Shown piece by piece: positions 51,860-61,600 of a stretch of 64,000 bases of DNA. The notes under the pieces are model-generated. The model ran no database searches. It saw nothing but the letters and a program-made list of their open reading frames with translations, and was not told where the DNA came from. How positions within the stretch are numbered: the first letter of the stretch is position 1; every line of letters starts with the position of its first letter. Origin of the DNA: Actinokineospora enzanensis DSM 44649 (lineage in GTDB: Bacteria; Actinomycetota; Actinomycetes; Mycobacteriales; Pseudonocardiaceae); assembly GCF_000374445.1 (NCBI RefSeq), contig NZ_KB894403.1, positions 210,435-274,434 on the forward strand. The letters are read 5' to 3'. A program made the translations under genes and the position numbers.

Positions 51860-52327
51860 TTAGGCCTGGTGGTGGGCGGTGTGGGGGTTGGTGGTGTAGC
51901 GGGTGGGGCGTAGGAGGAGGGCGGTGCGGCGGTCCTCGCGCATGACTCGGTCGTATTCGTCGAGGTTGGGGTGTTTGCCGCCTGCTGCGGTGTAGATGTC
52001 GCGGAGGAGTTGGGGGAGATCGTCGATGTCGGGGTGGGGGTCGTCGGGGCCTGCGAGGTCGACGGGGCCGGTGGCGGAGATCCATTCCCAGCCGGAACGG
52101 AAGACGAGGGTGGCTCGGGGGTGGGTGCGCAGGTTGGTGAGTTTGGCGGTGCGGCCGCGGGAGACGCAGGCCAGGGTGGTGTCGCCGGTGACGGGGTGGG
52201 TGAGGATGCCCGCGTTGACGACGGAGACGCCGGGTTCGCCGTCGGGGCGGGTGGTGACCAGGACGGCGAGCCAGTGTTCGGCGGCGGCGAGTCGGGTGAT
52301 GGTGTGCAGGGCGTCGTCGGGGGTCAT
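51860..52327 (-). CDS. PPOX-class F420/FMN-dependent oxidoreductase
   Basis: A 155-residue split-barrel flavin/F420 protein: LAVLVTTRPDGEPGVSVVNAGI, RGRTAKLTNLRTHPRATLVFRSGWEWISATGPVDL and the RPTRYTTN end are typical of actinobacterial PPOX F420-dependent reductases. Target unknown. ATG at 52327. Divergent from the hydrolase gene at 52394. Confidence 0.87.
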   Translation of the reverse strand: MTPDDALHTITRLAAAEHWLAVLVTTRPDGEPGVSVVNAGILTHPVTGDTTLACVSRGRTAKLTNLRTHPRATLVFRSGWEWISATGPVDLAGPDDPHPDIDDLPQLLRDIYTAAGGKHPNLDEYDRVMREDRRTALLLRPTRYTTNPHTAHHQA

Positions 52328-52393
52328 GGGGTGTCCTTTTGGCGTGGGTCGAATGCTTGTCGCCAGTGTGGCTGTTCTGGCTACCGTGGCGGC

Positions 52394-53212
52394 ATGAGTG
52401 AGCCGATCATGGATGTGGCGGCCGGGGTGCCGTTCACCGCGCTGCCGCCTGCCGTGCCTGTGTCCGGGCCTGTGCCGTTGGTGGTGACCTGGCACATGTT
52501 GGACGCGCCGTGCACCGACGTGTCGTTCGCGGCGGCGTTGCCGTTGCGGGAGGTGCCCGCGTGGCGGGTGCATCTGGGGATGCCGATGTGTGGGCGGCGG
52601 ATGCGGGCGGCGGGCATGCAGGCGATCGTGGACCTGGCGCGGGAGGACGCGGTCCGGTCGTATGTGGAGCCGTTCGTGCGGCAGGCGAGCGAGGAGTTCC
52701 CGGCGGTGCTGGCGGAGCTGCGGGCGCGGTTCCCGGTCGATGACGGCCCGGTCGGGTTGGTGGGTGGGTCGCTGGGTGGGGGCGTGGTGTTGGAGGTGTT
52801 GCGGCGGGGGCGGGTGCCGGTGTCGGCGGCGGCGTTGGTGAATCCGGCGATCCGGGCGCGGTCGTTGGTGGCGGTGTTGGAGGGGATCTTCGGGTGGAGC
52901 TATCCGTGGACCGAGGAGGCCGGTGTGGTCGCGGATCGTCTGGACTATGTGGCGGCGGCGGACGCGGTGGCGGTGGGGAGGCCCGCGGTGTTGGTGGTGA
53001 GCGGGGAGGAGGACCACGCGCCGTTTCGGGTGGACGCGGTGGCGTTGGTCGGGGCGTTGCGTGAGCGGACGGTGGCGGAGTTGGTGACGGTGCCGGGGTT
53101 GGCGCACGCATTGGCGGAGTACCCGGGGGTCGAGCCTGCGCCGCAGTCGGCATCCGCGCAGGTGGTGGACGATACGATCACGCGGTGGTTGCTGAGCTGT
53201 CTGCGGGGTTGA
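52394..53212 (+). CDS. Alpha/beta-hydrolase
   Basis: A 272-residue alpha/beta-hydrolase. The nucleophile elbow is GGSLGG (about residue 122-127), an acidic residue occurs in VSGEEDHAPF and a histidine in GLAHALAEY, completing a Ser-Asp/Glu-His triad. Substrate unknown. ATG at 52394, 66 bp from the divergent PPOX gene. The following kinase-like gene overlaps it by 28 bases. Confidence 0.8.
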   Translation: MSEPIMDVAAGVPFTALPPAVPVSGPVPLVVTWHMLDAPCTDVSFAAALPLREVPAWRVHLGMPMCGRRMRAAGMQAIVDLAREDAVRSYVEPFVRQASEEFPAVLAELRARFPVDDGPVGLVGGSLGGGVVLEVLRRGRVPVSAAALVNPAIRARSLVAVLEGIFGWSYPWTEEAGVVADRLDYVAAADAVAVGRPAVLVVSGEEDHAPFRVDAVALVGALRERTVAELVTVPGLAHALAEYPGVEPAPQSASAQVVDDTITRWLLSCLRG

Positions 53213-54126
53213 CCGAGGTCGGGGTTGTGGCGCGGGAGGTGGTCGGGGGCCGGGTGGCCGGGGTGGACCGGCTGCGCGGGGGGAGCAAGAAGGGGGTGTA
53301 CCGGGTCCGGTTCGTCGACGGGCCGGGGGTGATCGTCTATCGGTGGGCGGATGAGGAGGACTTCTGGCCGGAGGCCACGGGGTCCGGGGTGTTCGCGCAC
53401 GCGAGCGGGGCGGGGTTGTTCCTCGCCGCGCGGGGGGTGCTGGCGGAGGTCGGTGTGCGGGTTCCGCGGTTGTTGGCCGCGGAGGGGGATCTGGCTGTGG
53501 TGGAGGACGTGTCCGGGGGCACGTTGGAGTCGCTGTTCGCGGCTGATCCGGCTCGGGCTCGGGTGGTGGTCGGGGATCTGGCGCGTCATCTGGGGTTGAT
53601 GCGTGCGCACCGCTCCCCCGGTTATGGGCGGGTCGGTCAGGCGGTGGTGACCGAGCCTTCGTGTGCGGAGGTGGTGCTGGAGCGGGCGTTGGGGGATCTC
53701 GATGAGGCCGCTCGGCGGGATGGGCGGGTCGAGCGGGCTTACGCGGGTCTGCGGGAGTTGTTGATCGAGCTGCGGGGGCGGGTGGTGCCGCGTGCGGAGT
53801 TCGGGTTGGTGCATGGGGAGCTGGGGCCGGATCATGTGCTGGTCGACGGGGACGGGCGGGCGGTGTTGATCGACATCGAGGGGCTGATGTTCTTCGATGT
53901 CGAGTGGGAGCACGTGTTCCTGCGGCTGCGGTTCGGGGCGTTCTACGAGGGGCTGGCCACCGCGGGGCTTGATCCGGTGCGGTCGGATTTCTATGACCTG
54001 GCCATGCGGATGTCGTTGGTGGCGGGGCCGTTGCGGTTGTTGGATGGGAAGTTCCCGGAGCGGGAGTTCATGGTGAAGGTCGTGGAGAACAATCTGCGGG
54101 CGGCGTTGGAGCGGCTGGCTTCGTGA
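53185..54126 (+). CDS. APH-type phosphotransferase/kinase-like protein
   Basis: A 313-residue protein of the aminoglycoside phosphotransferase superfamily: VYRVRFVDGPGVIVYRW holds the ATP-binding strands, FGLVHGELGPDHVLVDGDGRAVLIDIEG is the catalytic Brenner-type motif (with E replacing the usual D in HGD) and the DIE metal motif. The HGEL variant is typical of a divergent actinobacterial branch without known substrate. GTG start overlaps the hydrolase gene, so coupled. Confidence 0.78.
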   Translation: MVAELSAGLTEVGVVAREVVGGRVAGVDRLRGGSKKGVYRVRFVDGPGVIVYRWADEEDFWPEATGSGVFAHASGAGLFLAARGVLAEVGVRVPRLLAAEGDLAVVEDVSGGTLESLFAADPARARVVVGDLARHLGLMRAHRSPGYGRVGQAVVTEPSCAEVVLERALGDLDEAARRDGRVERAYAGLRELLIELRGRVVPRAEFGLVHGELGPDHVLVDGDGRAVLIDIEGLMFFDVEWEHVFLRLRFGAFYEGLATAGLDPVRSDFYDLAMRMSLVAGPLRLLDGKFPEREFMVKVVENNLRAALERLAS

Positions 54127-54145
54127 TGTGCCTGGGTCCGGCCGG

Positions 54146-55084
54146 TCACGCGGGTGGGCGGGTGGTGGACCTGGGGCCTGCCAGGAGGGCTTCGGCGATG
54201 GTGACCTGGACGGGGTCGAGGGTCTTGGTGCCGTCGGCGATGTCCCAGAGGCAGTTCTGCAGGACCCGGGCCAGGGTCCAGGTGGTGGCTCGGGCGCGGT
54301 CGAGGGTGAGTGCCTCGGTGAGGTGGTCGAAGCGGCGCAGGATCGCGTGCGGGATGTCGGGGGCGGTGGTGATGTCGTGCCAGCGGTTGTCCAGGGCGGG
54401 CATGAGGTCGAAGCCGGGGTCGCCCGCGAGTGGTTTGGGGTCGATGGCCAGCCAGGGTTCGCGGTCGGCGGCCAGGACGTTGTCGTAGTGCAGGTCCCAG
54501 TGCAGTAGGCGGTCGCCGGGTTCGTCGAGGAGTTCGGTCATGGCCGTGGCGCAGGTGCGCAGGAGGCGCCGCTCCCCCGCGTCCGGGAGCGTGGGGATGA
54601 GGTGGTCGGCGGTGTCGAGCATGGCCGCGGCGATGTCGGCGAGGCGTCGCAGGGTGGGTGGGGCCGGGTGCGCGACCAGGCGGGCCAGGAGGTCGGCGAG
54701 GATCGATACCGCTGTGTCCGGGTCGGGGTGCTCGGACAGGGGGCGGGTGGCGTCGAGGCGTTCCAGGAGCATGGTGCCGGTGGCCGGGTCGTGGTCGAGC
54801 AGCCGGACGATGGCGTCGCCGTTCCAGGCGCGCAGGCCCACGGGTTCGCCGTCGTTCTCCTCGTTGGTGGGCTGGAGTTTGAGGGCGGCGGGGGTGCCGT
54901 CGGGGCGGCGGACGGGCAGGACCAGGGAGACCATGCCGTGCCGGGCGGGGCCGTCGGGGCGCAGGTTCCAGTGGTCGAGCAGGTCGGCGGCGAGTCGGGG
55001 CAGGGCGGTGATCCAGGCGCGGCCCTCGGCGCCGCTGTGGTTGTCGTGGTGGGCGGCGAGGGCGGGTGGGACGTGGATGGGCAC
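54146..55084 (-). CDS. APH(6)/hydroxyurea-type phosphotransferase
   Basis: A 312-residue aminoglycoside phosphotransferase of the APH_6_hur family, whose known members phosphorylate streptomycin or hydroxyurea. LLHWDLHYDNVLAADREPWLAIDPKPLAGDPGFDL is the catalytic and metal-binding core (about 214-247). GTG start at 55084 with GAAGGAGAG upstream. That ribosome site lies inside a 12-bp hairpin (55092-55129), suggesting translational control. Convergent with the kinase-like gene at 53185. Confidence 0.87.
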   Translation of the reverse strand: MPIHVPPALAAHHDNHSGAEGRAWITALPRLAADLLDHWNLRPDGPARHGMVSLVLPVRRPDGTPAALKLQPTNEENDGEPVGLRAWNGDAIVRLLDHDPATGTMLLERLDATRPLSEHPDPDTAVSILADLLARLVAHPAPPTLRRLADIAAAMLDTADHLIPTLPDAGERRLLRTCATAMTELLDEPGDRLLHWDLHYDNVLAADREPWLAIDPKPLAGDPGFDLMPALDNRWHDITTAPDIPHAILRRFDHLTEALTLDRARATTWTLARVLQNCLWDIADGTKTLDPVQVTIAEALLAGPRSTTRPPA

Positions 55085-55091
55085 GGGGCGG

Positions 55092-55129
55092 CTCTCCTTC
55101 GTGGGGTGGGTGTGGGTCACGAAGGAGAG
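55092..55129 (-). promoter_or_regulatory. Hairpin occluding the ribosome-binding site of the APH-like gene
   Basis: Perfect 12-bp arms CTCTCCTTCGTG (55092-55103, plus strand) and CACGAAGGAGAG (55118-55129) with a 14-base loop. In the minus-strand mRNA the 3' arm is the GAAGGAGAG Shine-Dalgarno itself. A second stem (55129-55165, arms GGTGGGTGGCG / complement) lies directly upstream, so the leader has two adjacent hairpins. An in-frame TTG start at 55147 would instead make this coding. Confidence 0.65.
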
Positions 55130-55167
55130 GTGGGTGGCGCGCGTCAATGGGTCACGCCACCCACCCT

Positions 55168-55239
55168 AGTGGTGCGACCCAGGACGTCGACCGCGTCTCG
55201 ACCCGCCGATACACGGCCGACGTCCTGAGTCGCACCACT
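55168..55239 (-). terminator. Long hairpin after the Rox-like gene
   Basis: Arms AGTGGTGCGAC..AGGACGTCG (55168-55189) and CGACGTCCT..GTCGCACCACT (55218-55239): 20 paired positions with one symmetrical two-base bulge and a 28-base loop. It starts eight bases beyond the stop of the minus-strand Rox-like gene, the expected terminator place. Confidence 0.8.
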
Positions 55240-55246
55240 GGCGAGG

Positions 55247-56734
<1,488 letters not shown>

Positions 56735-56794
56735 CTACGTCGGTCGCCCGTCCGTGACCGGAAGGGGGAGCACCCATCTCGTTCTCGCGTTCAT
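56735..56794 (-). CDS. Putative leader peptide upstream of the Rox-like gene
   Basis: A 19-codon ORF, peptide MNARTRWVLPLPVTDGRPT, with ATG at 56794 and a GGAGGTGAG Shine-Dalgarno six bases before it. It ends 51 bases before the rox start. The RNA between contains possible stems (CGGGAG / CTCCCG), one of which would cover the region before the rox Shine-Dalgarno. This is the arrangement of leader peptides that control translation or termination of resistance genes. Confidence 0.5.
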   Translation of the reverse strand: MNARTRWVLPLPVTDGRPT

Positions 56795-56889
56795 GGGTCT
56801 CACCTCCTCGGACGGTGTCACGGACGCCCGCAGGCTACAAGCCGGGGCGACGCGTGGTCCACTCGATTTTCCGGTCGGGTCGGTGGCGT

Positions 56890-58383
56890 TCAGTCGGTGG
56901 TGGTCGTGAGTCCGAGGCGGGTGGCGAGGGCGGTCAGGTAGTCGGCCAGGGGGTCGTTCGCGGTGACGCGGATTTCCAGGGTCGGGCCGGTGTCGGCGAT
57001 GGTGGCGTGGGTGGATCGGGCGGTCTCGGCGCGCAGGACACGTGTGGCCAGGTCCGGTGCGGGGTGTGTGTCCGGGGTTCGGGTGCGCAGGGTCGTGGTG
57101 TCCGGGGCGGCGGGTGTGGCGGGGTCGTGGGTCGCGGGCGTCGTGGTGGGTGGGGCGAGGTGGCCGGTGGCGGCGAGGTCGACCAGCACGTCGCGGGCCG
57201 TCGGGCCGGACCGCAGGGTGGCGTGGAGCCGGGCGGGGTCCGGGATGGCGGCCAGGGCGCCGTGGGCGTGCAGGCGGGTGAGGACGACCTCGGCGCGCGT
57301 GTCCGGTTCCGCGTCGGCCAGGTGGGTGGTCAGGTCGGTGAGCAGGTCCTGGTCGGGGTGCTCGGTGAGGGCGGTGAGCAGGGAGCGCACGGCGGGTGGG
57401 GCGTCGGCGGCGAGGGTGGTCGCGAGGTGGGTGAGGGTGCGCAGGCGGGCGGTCGAGTCGTGGTGTGCGCGGCGTAGGTCGGCCAGTTCGGCGGACTGGC
57501 GGGTGACGGTCGCGGTGAGGGTGTCGGCGGTGGCGCGGGCGACGGCCAGCTCGGTGCCGGTCTCGGCGTGCGCGTGGGTCACCGTGTCGTGGGCGGTGGT
57601 GAGGGTGTCGAGCCGGGTGGTCAGGTCGTCGGCCCGGTGTCGGGCGAGGTCGCGGTCGGTGGTGGCGGCGTGTGTCTCGGCGCGGGACTCGGCCAGGGCG
57701 CGGGTGAGCCGTTCGTGCTCGTCGGCGGCGCGGCGCAGGTCGTGGGCCTGTTGGTCGGCGCGGGCGGCGATGGCCTCTCGGGTCTTGACCGCGTCGGTGG
57801 CGGCGGCGACGGCGTCCCGGCGGGCCTGTTCCGCGGTCACCGCGCGCTGCTCGGACTCCCCCGCGCGCGCCCGGTCGCTCTCGGCGCGTGCCAGCGCGTC
57901 GTCCCGCTCGGCGCACGCCCGGTTCGCGGTCTCCCGGGCCTGTGCGGCGGTCGTCTCGGCGGTGGCCTGTGCGGTCTCGGCGGTGTCGGCTCGGCGGCGG
58001 GCGTGTTCGGCGTGGGCGTCGGCCTCGGCGACGCGGCGGCTTTCCGCGCGGACGATCTCCTCCTGGCCGCGCAGCACCGCGCCGGTGTCGGCCAGCGCGA
58101 CGCTGACCGGTGCCAGCAGGTCCTGCAGTCGCGTGAGGTGGTGTTCGACCACGACCAGCGGGTCCTCGGCGACGCCGTCGCCGCGGGCCGTCCGGTAGGT
58201 CACCACGGCGGCGCCGTGGCGTTTGCAGGAGAACGTGCCGTCGTCCCAGCGGCCTGCCCCTTCCGGGCAGTACCGCAGCCGCGGGCCGCCGCGCGCGCCG
58301 ACGCGTTCGGGCAGCGGTTGTCCGCAGCACAGGCACCCGCCCTCGTCGCTCTCTGTCGCGCTGTCCACTGCCGCTTCGGTCAC
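56890..58383 (-). CDS. Zinc-finger and coiled-coil protein
   Basis: A 497-residue protein. Residues 15-56 carry C17, C19, C20, C39, C53 and H56, a likely zinc-binding module with WDDGTFSCKRHG. From about 95 to 330 it is a long coiled coil of A/E/R/T-rich heptads (AEHARRRADTAETAQATAETT, REAIAARADQQAHDLRRAADE). The C-terminal 150 residues are P/T-rich then helical. I do not know its role; similar layouts occur in plasmid KfrA-like and chromosome-associated proteins. GTG start at 58383 with AGGGGA at seven bases; two palindromes lie upstream. Confidence 0.65.
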   Translation of the reverse strand: MTEAAVDSATESDEGGCLCCGQPLPERVGARGGPRLRYCPEGAGRWDDGTFSCKRHGAAVVTYRTARGDGVAEDPLVVVEHHLTRLQDLLAPVSVALADTGAVLRGQEEIVRAESRRVAEADAHAEHARRRADTAETAQATAETTAAQARETANRACAERDDALARAESDRARAGESEQRAVTAEQARRDAVAAATDAVKTREAIAARADQQAHDLRRAADEHERLTRALAESRAETHAATTDRDLARHRADDLTTRLDTLTTAHDTVTHAHAETGTELAVARATADTLTATVTRQSAELADLRRAHHDSTARLRTLTHLATTLAADAPPAVRSLLTALTEHPDQDLLTDLTTHLADAEPDTRAEVVLTRLHAHGALAAIPDPARLHATLRSGPTARDVLVDLAATGHLAPPTTTPATHDPATPAAPDTTTLRTRTPDTHPAPDLATRVLRAETARSTHATIADTGPTLEIRVTANDPLADYLTALATRLGLTTTTD

Positions 58384-58422
58384 GCCCACTCCCCTGATCC
58401 ACTCGTTCCGACCTAGTTGAAT

Positions 58423-58460
58423 CATAGCAACTATGAAGTTGTAGATAGTTACAGGTAACT
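58423..58460. promoter_or_regulatory. Palindrome pair upstream of the zinc/coiled-coil gene
   Basis: CATAGCAACTATG (58423-58435) and AGTTACAGGTAACT (58447-58460) in an AT-rich stretch that contrasts with the surrounding GC-rich DNA. They fit operators or a partition/anchor site for a DNA-binding protein, possibly the adjacent gene product itself. Confidence 0.55.
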
Positions 58461-58494
58461 GATGTGTGATCGGGCCTCGTTTCGGACATCTAGA

Positions 58495-58518
58495 ACGACA
58501 GAAGTGTGCTTCTGTCGT
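58495..58518. terminator. Short hairpin in the divergent intergenic region
   Basis: Ten-base arms ACGACAGAAG and CTTCTGTCGT (58495-58504, 58509-58518) with a TGTG loop. It lies between the divergent zinc/coiled-coil and PEBP genes, so it may be a leader hairpin or operator rather than a terminator. Confidence 0.4.
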
Positions 58519-58695
58519 GTAGGAGGGCAGAGGCGTCCGCCGGGTGCCCGGGGAGCGCGGTGTCACCCGCGTCGGTCAGCGGGAAAAAGTGGTGTTAGTC
58601 GGCCGTATCCGAAACGCCTACGCTGGATCCGGCGCATACCCTGTTCGCGCCACGGAAAGGACCACAGGAACCACGAACATCCTCCGGAGCCTCCA

Positions 58696-59271
58696 GTGAG
58701 AAGCACCAGAATCGTGCTGTGTGCCCTGCTCGTCACCGGGATCGCGGCCGTCGTTCCCGCCGTCGCGTCCTCGGCCGAGCGCACCGCGTTCGCCATCACC
58801 AGTTCCGCCTTCGCCAACGGCGGGACGATCCCCAAGGTGCACGAGTGCACCAGCGGCGGCGGCAACGACCCCGCCAAGAAGAACGAGTCCCCGCCCCTGG
58901 CCTGGTCGGGCGCCCCGACCGCGGCCAAGAGCTACGCCATCGTCATGCGCGACCTGGACAACAACAACCTCATCCACTGGGTCATCTACGACATCCCGGT
59001 GACCGCCACCTCGCTGCCGCAGAACGTCGAGCACGCCTACCGGCCCGCCGTGCCCGCCGGGGCCCGACAGGTCTACTACCGCGGCAGCGCCAGCCTCTAC
59101 GGCTACCAGGGCCCGTGCTCGCCCACGACGGTCAACACCTACGAGTTCGTCGTCTACGCGCTCAACAAGTCCTCGCTCACCAACCTGAGCAACAACTCCT
59201 CCACCCAGACCGCCGCCCGCGCCATCTCCGCGGCCTCCATCGGCTCCGCCCGCATGACCGGCGAGTCCTGA
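58696..59271 (+). CDS. Secreted PEBP (YbhB/YbcL-like) protein
   Basis: A 191-residue exported phosphatidylethanolamine-binding-family protein: signal peptide about 1-27 (VLCALLVTGIAAVVPAVASSA), then ITSSAFANGGTIPKVHECT, PPLAWSGAPTAAKSYAIVMRDLD and HWVIYDIPVTATSLPQ, the anion-binding pocket segments of the family. GTG start at 58696 with CGGAG upstream. Role in bacteria unclear; possibly protease inhibition or small-molecule binding. Confidence 0.87.
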   Translation: MRSTRIVLCALLVTGIAAVVPAVASSAERTAFAITSSAFANGGTIPKVHECTSGGGNDPAKKNESPPLAWSGAPTAAKSYAIVMRDLDNNNLIHWVIYDIPVTATSLPQNVEHAYRPAVPAGARQVYYRGSASLYGYQGPCSPTTVNTYEFVVYALNKSSLTNLSNNSSTQTAARAISAASIGSARMTGES

Positions 59272-59313
59272 TCCCATCCCCTGCTGTCCCGCACCGGCCT
59301 GCGGGGCGGCGGC

Positions 59314-60003
59314 CTATCCCTGCTCCAACTCGGTCAGATAGGCGTCCAGCCGGGCCGCTCCGGCGAGGAGGTCGCGGGCGCGGGTGAGCAGGCGGGTCTG
59401 CCAGGAGTCCAGGAACGTGCTCAACGCCTCCGTGCCGCCCGCCTCCCGCAACGACTCCAGGAACCGCGCGACCTGACCCAGCCGGTAACCGCCCCGCCGC
59501 AGCTGCCGCGCGATCTCCGCGTCCCGCACACAGTCCGGCCCGTAGTGGCGATACCCCGTCGCCCGGTCCCGCTCCGGACGCAGGATCCCCGCCGCCTCCC
59601 ACGTCCGCAGCGTCGCCGCGTGCACGCCCAGCCGACGCGCCAGCTCCCCCACCGTCAACGGCCTCCCCCGCGCCGGAGCCATCGCCGACAGCCCGTCCAA
59701 CGCGGCCGCCACCTCGGCGCGGGTGTCGCGCTCGGCCACCAACGCCACATGCGCGGCGTCCACCAGCCGGTACGCCGAGTCGGTGGCGCCCCGGTTGACC
59801 GCGCGCATGATCTCCACCGCCCCCTGGTGCCCGTGGCCGCGCCGCAACGCCAGGAACGCCCGCAAGGCCTGCGCGTGGCGTGGGGTGTAGCGGCGGTAGC
59901 CGGACTCGCTGCGGTCGGTCGGGGGCAGCACGCCCGCGTCGTCGTAGTTGCGGACCGCCTGCGCCGACAACCCGTGCTCCCGGGCCAGGTCGACAGGACG
60001 CAA
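59314..60003 (-). CDS. Double-MerR regulator (TioE-like)
   Basis: A 229-residue regulator with two MerR-type DNA-binding domains in one chain: residues 1-70 (RPVDLAREHGLSAQAVRNYDDAGVLPPTDRSESGYRRYT) and about 115-185 (RPLTVGELARRLGVHAATLRTWEAAGILRPERDRATGYRHYG). TioE-like proteins share this layout. The start is TTG at 60003 with GGAGG six bases upstream. Divergent from the erythromycin-esterase-like gene, its likely target. Confidence 0.85.
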   Translation of the reverse strand: MRPVDLAREHGLSAQAVRNYDDAGVLPPTDRSESGYRRYTPRHAQALRAFLALRRGHGHQGAVEIMRAVNRGATDSAYRLVDAAHVALVAERDTRAEVAAALDGLSAMAPARGRPLTVGELARRLGVHAATLRTWEAAGILRPERDRATGYRHYGPDCVRDAEIARQLRRGGYRLGQVARFLESLREAGGTEALSTFLDSWQTRLLTRARDLLAGAARLDAYLTELEQG

Positions 60004-60117
60004 CCTCCACCTCCGATTGAGACCTCGACCCTATCCCCCGCAGGTCATCGTCGCGGAAGTCTCACCCGAACCTTCAACGATACGGTCGAGGGCAGGCCCT
60101 TTCCGAACGGAGTGTCC

Positions 60118-61287
60118 ATGCCAGCCTCACCGCAGGGAACCACCCTCGACGGCCCCGCCCTCGACGCCCTGCTCGCCACCCGCGCCGAACCGCCCGCCCT
60201 GCTCGCGCTGGGCGAGCCCACCCACGGCATCGCGGCGTTCCCGTTGCTGCGCAACGACATCCTCGCCCACCTCGTCGACCGCGGATACCGGTCGATCGCG
60301 CTGGAGACCGACGTGTTCGCCGCCGCCCTCGTCGACGACCACGTCACCGGCGGCGACGCCGACCTCGACACCGTGCTCGCGACCGGGTTCAGCCACGGCT
60401 TCGGCCGCGTGCCCGGCAACCGCGAGCTCCTGGACTGGCTCCGCGCGCACAACACCGGCCGCGCGCCCGCCGACCAGGTCCGCTTCCACGGCTTCGACGC
60501 GCCCCTGGAGTTCGCCGCCGCCCCCAGCCCCCGGCGCTCGCTGCACACCGTCGCCGACCACCTGCCCGCGTCGTTGCGTCCCGTCTCCGCCCGTGACCTC
60601 GACGCGCTGCTCGGCGACGACGCGGCCTGGTCCGACGAAGCGGCCATGTACGACCCCGCCGCGTCCATCGGCGATTCCGAGCACGCCCGCGCCCTGCGCG
60701 TCGTCGCCGACGACCTCGCGAGCGCGTTGCGGCGCGCGGCACCGGACCTGCGCCCCGCCGACCCGACCGGCTACGACCACGCTGCCGCGCACGCCCGCAC
60801 CGCACTGGGCCTGCTGCGCTACCACGCCGCGATGGCCACCCCCGCTGTCGACCGCCTCGGGAACCTGGCGGGTGTGCGCGCCGAGATGATGGCCGACAAC
60901 CTCCTCGCCATCCTCGCCGCGGGTCACGGGCCCTGTCTGGTGTTCGCCCACAACGCGCACCTGCAACCCGCGCGCAGCGAGGGCGCGGCGGGCTGGGGCA
61001 ACGCGGGCGCGCTCGTCGCCCGCACCCTCGGCAGCCGCTACCTGTTCGTGGCCACCGACGCCAACCCGGCCGGCGAACCGGGCACCCTGCAGGGCGTGCT
61101 CGCCGCGGCCACCACCGGCCGCACCCTGTTCCCCGCCGACACCCTGCGCGCCGCGCTCGACCCGTCCGTCCGCGCGGGCGAGCCGATCCTGCCCGGCCAC
61201 ATCCCGCTCACCCCCGCCGACCTCGACGGCGCCGACGCGGTCGTGTTCATCGCCGACACCGACGGCACCCGACACCGGTACTGGTGA
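60118..61287 (+). CDS. Erythromycin-esterase-family protein
   Basis: A 389-residue EreA/B-family hydrolase. The active-site region LALGEPTHGIAAFPLLRNDIL contains E33 and H36, and E63 lies in SIALETDVF; LVFAHNAHLQ in the C-terminal half is the second conserved metal/active-site loop. Family members open macrolide lactones, but many hydrolyse other esters. ATG at 60118, GGAG five bases upstream. The double-MerR gene is divergent with 114 bp between; CCTCGACC and its complement (60023-60030, 60084-60091) may be regulatory. Confidence 0.87.
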   Translation: MPASPQGTTLDGPALDALLATRAEPPALLALGEPTHGIAAFPLLRNDILAHLVDRGYRSIALETDVFAAALVDDHVTGGDADLDTVLATGFSHGFGRVPGNRELLDWLRAHNTGRAPADQVRFHGFDAPLEFAAAPSPRRSLHTVADHLPASLRPVSARDLDALLGDDAAWSDEAAMYDPAASIGDSEHARALRVVADDLASALRRAAPDLRPADPTGYDHAAAHARTALGLLRYHAAMATPAVDRLGNLAGVRAEMMADNLLAILAAGHGPCLVFAHNAHLQPARSEGAAGWGNAGALVARTLGSRYLFVATDANPAGEPGTLQGVLAAATTGRTLFPADTLRAALDPSVRAGEPILPGHIPLTPADLDGADAVVFIADTDGTRHRYW

Positions 61288-61346
61288 CGGGACTGTCGGT
61301 GGGGGTGGGCAGGATGCGGCCACCGATGATCTTGAGGGGAGCTTGC

Positions 61347-61549
61347 ATGGGATTCACGACGCCGGACAAGCCGGTCGACATGGCCGGGCTGTTCCCCGAG
61401 TTGGCCGGGCAGGCGCGGACCTCGGTGCGCCTGCACCCGCGCCAGGGCGCGACTACGTGGAGTATCCGCACTCGCCGGACCTGCCCACCGAGGAGCTGAG
61501 CGAGCGGATCACCGCCTGGCAGGACGACACCGAGTTCCAATGCAGCTGA
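61347..61549 (+). pseudogene. Remnant of a conserved actinobacterial protein
   Basis: Starts MGFTTPDKPVDMAGLFPEL...ARTSVRLHPRQG like a family of about 300-residue actinobacterial proteins I know only as hypothetical, then the frame changes near 61444 and reads RDYVEYPHSPDLPTEELSE in the next frame to a stop at 61549. The middle and end of the family are missing. This is consistent with an internal deletion plus frameshift. It lies directly upstream of a tyrosine recombinase gene. Confidence 0.6.
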
Positions 61550-61600
61550 CACCCCGCGGCGGCAGCGGGTTCGGCGTGGCGGGGCCGGCACAATCGCGCG

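Noticed and set aside
56827-56847. Rifamycin-associated element upstream of rox
   Set aside because: CCCGCAGGCT-ACA-AGCCGGGG looks vaguely palindromic but the arms are imperfect and do not match the element as I remember it.
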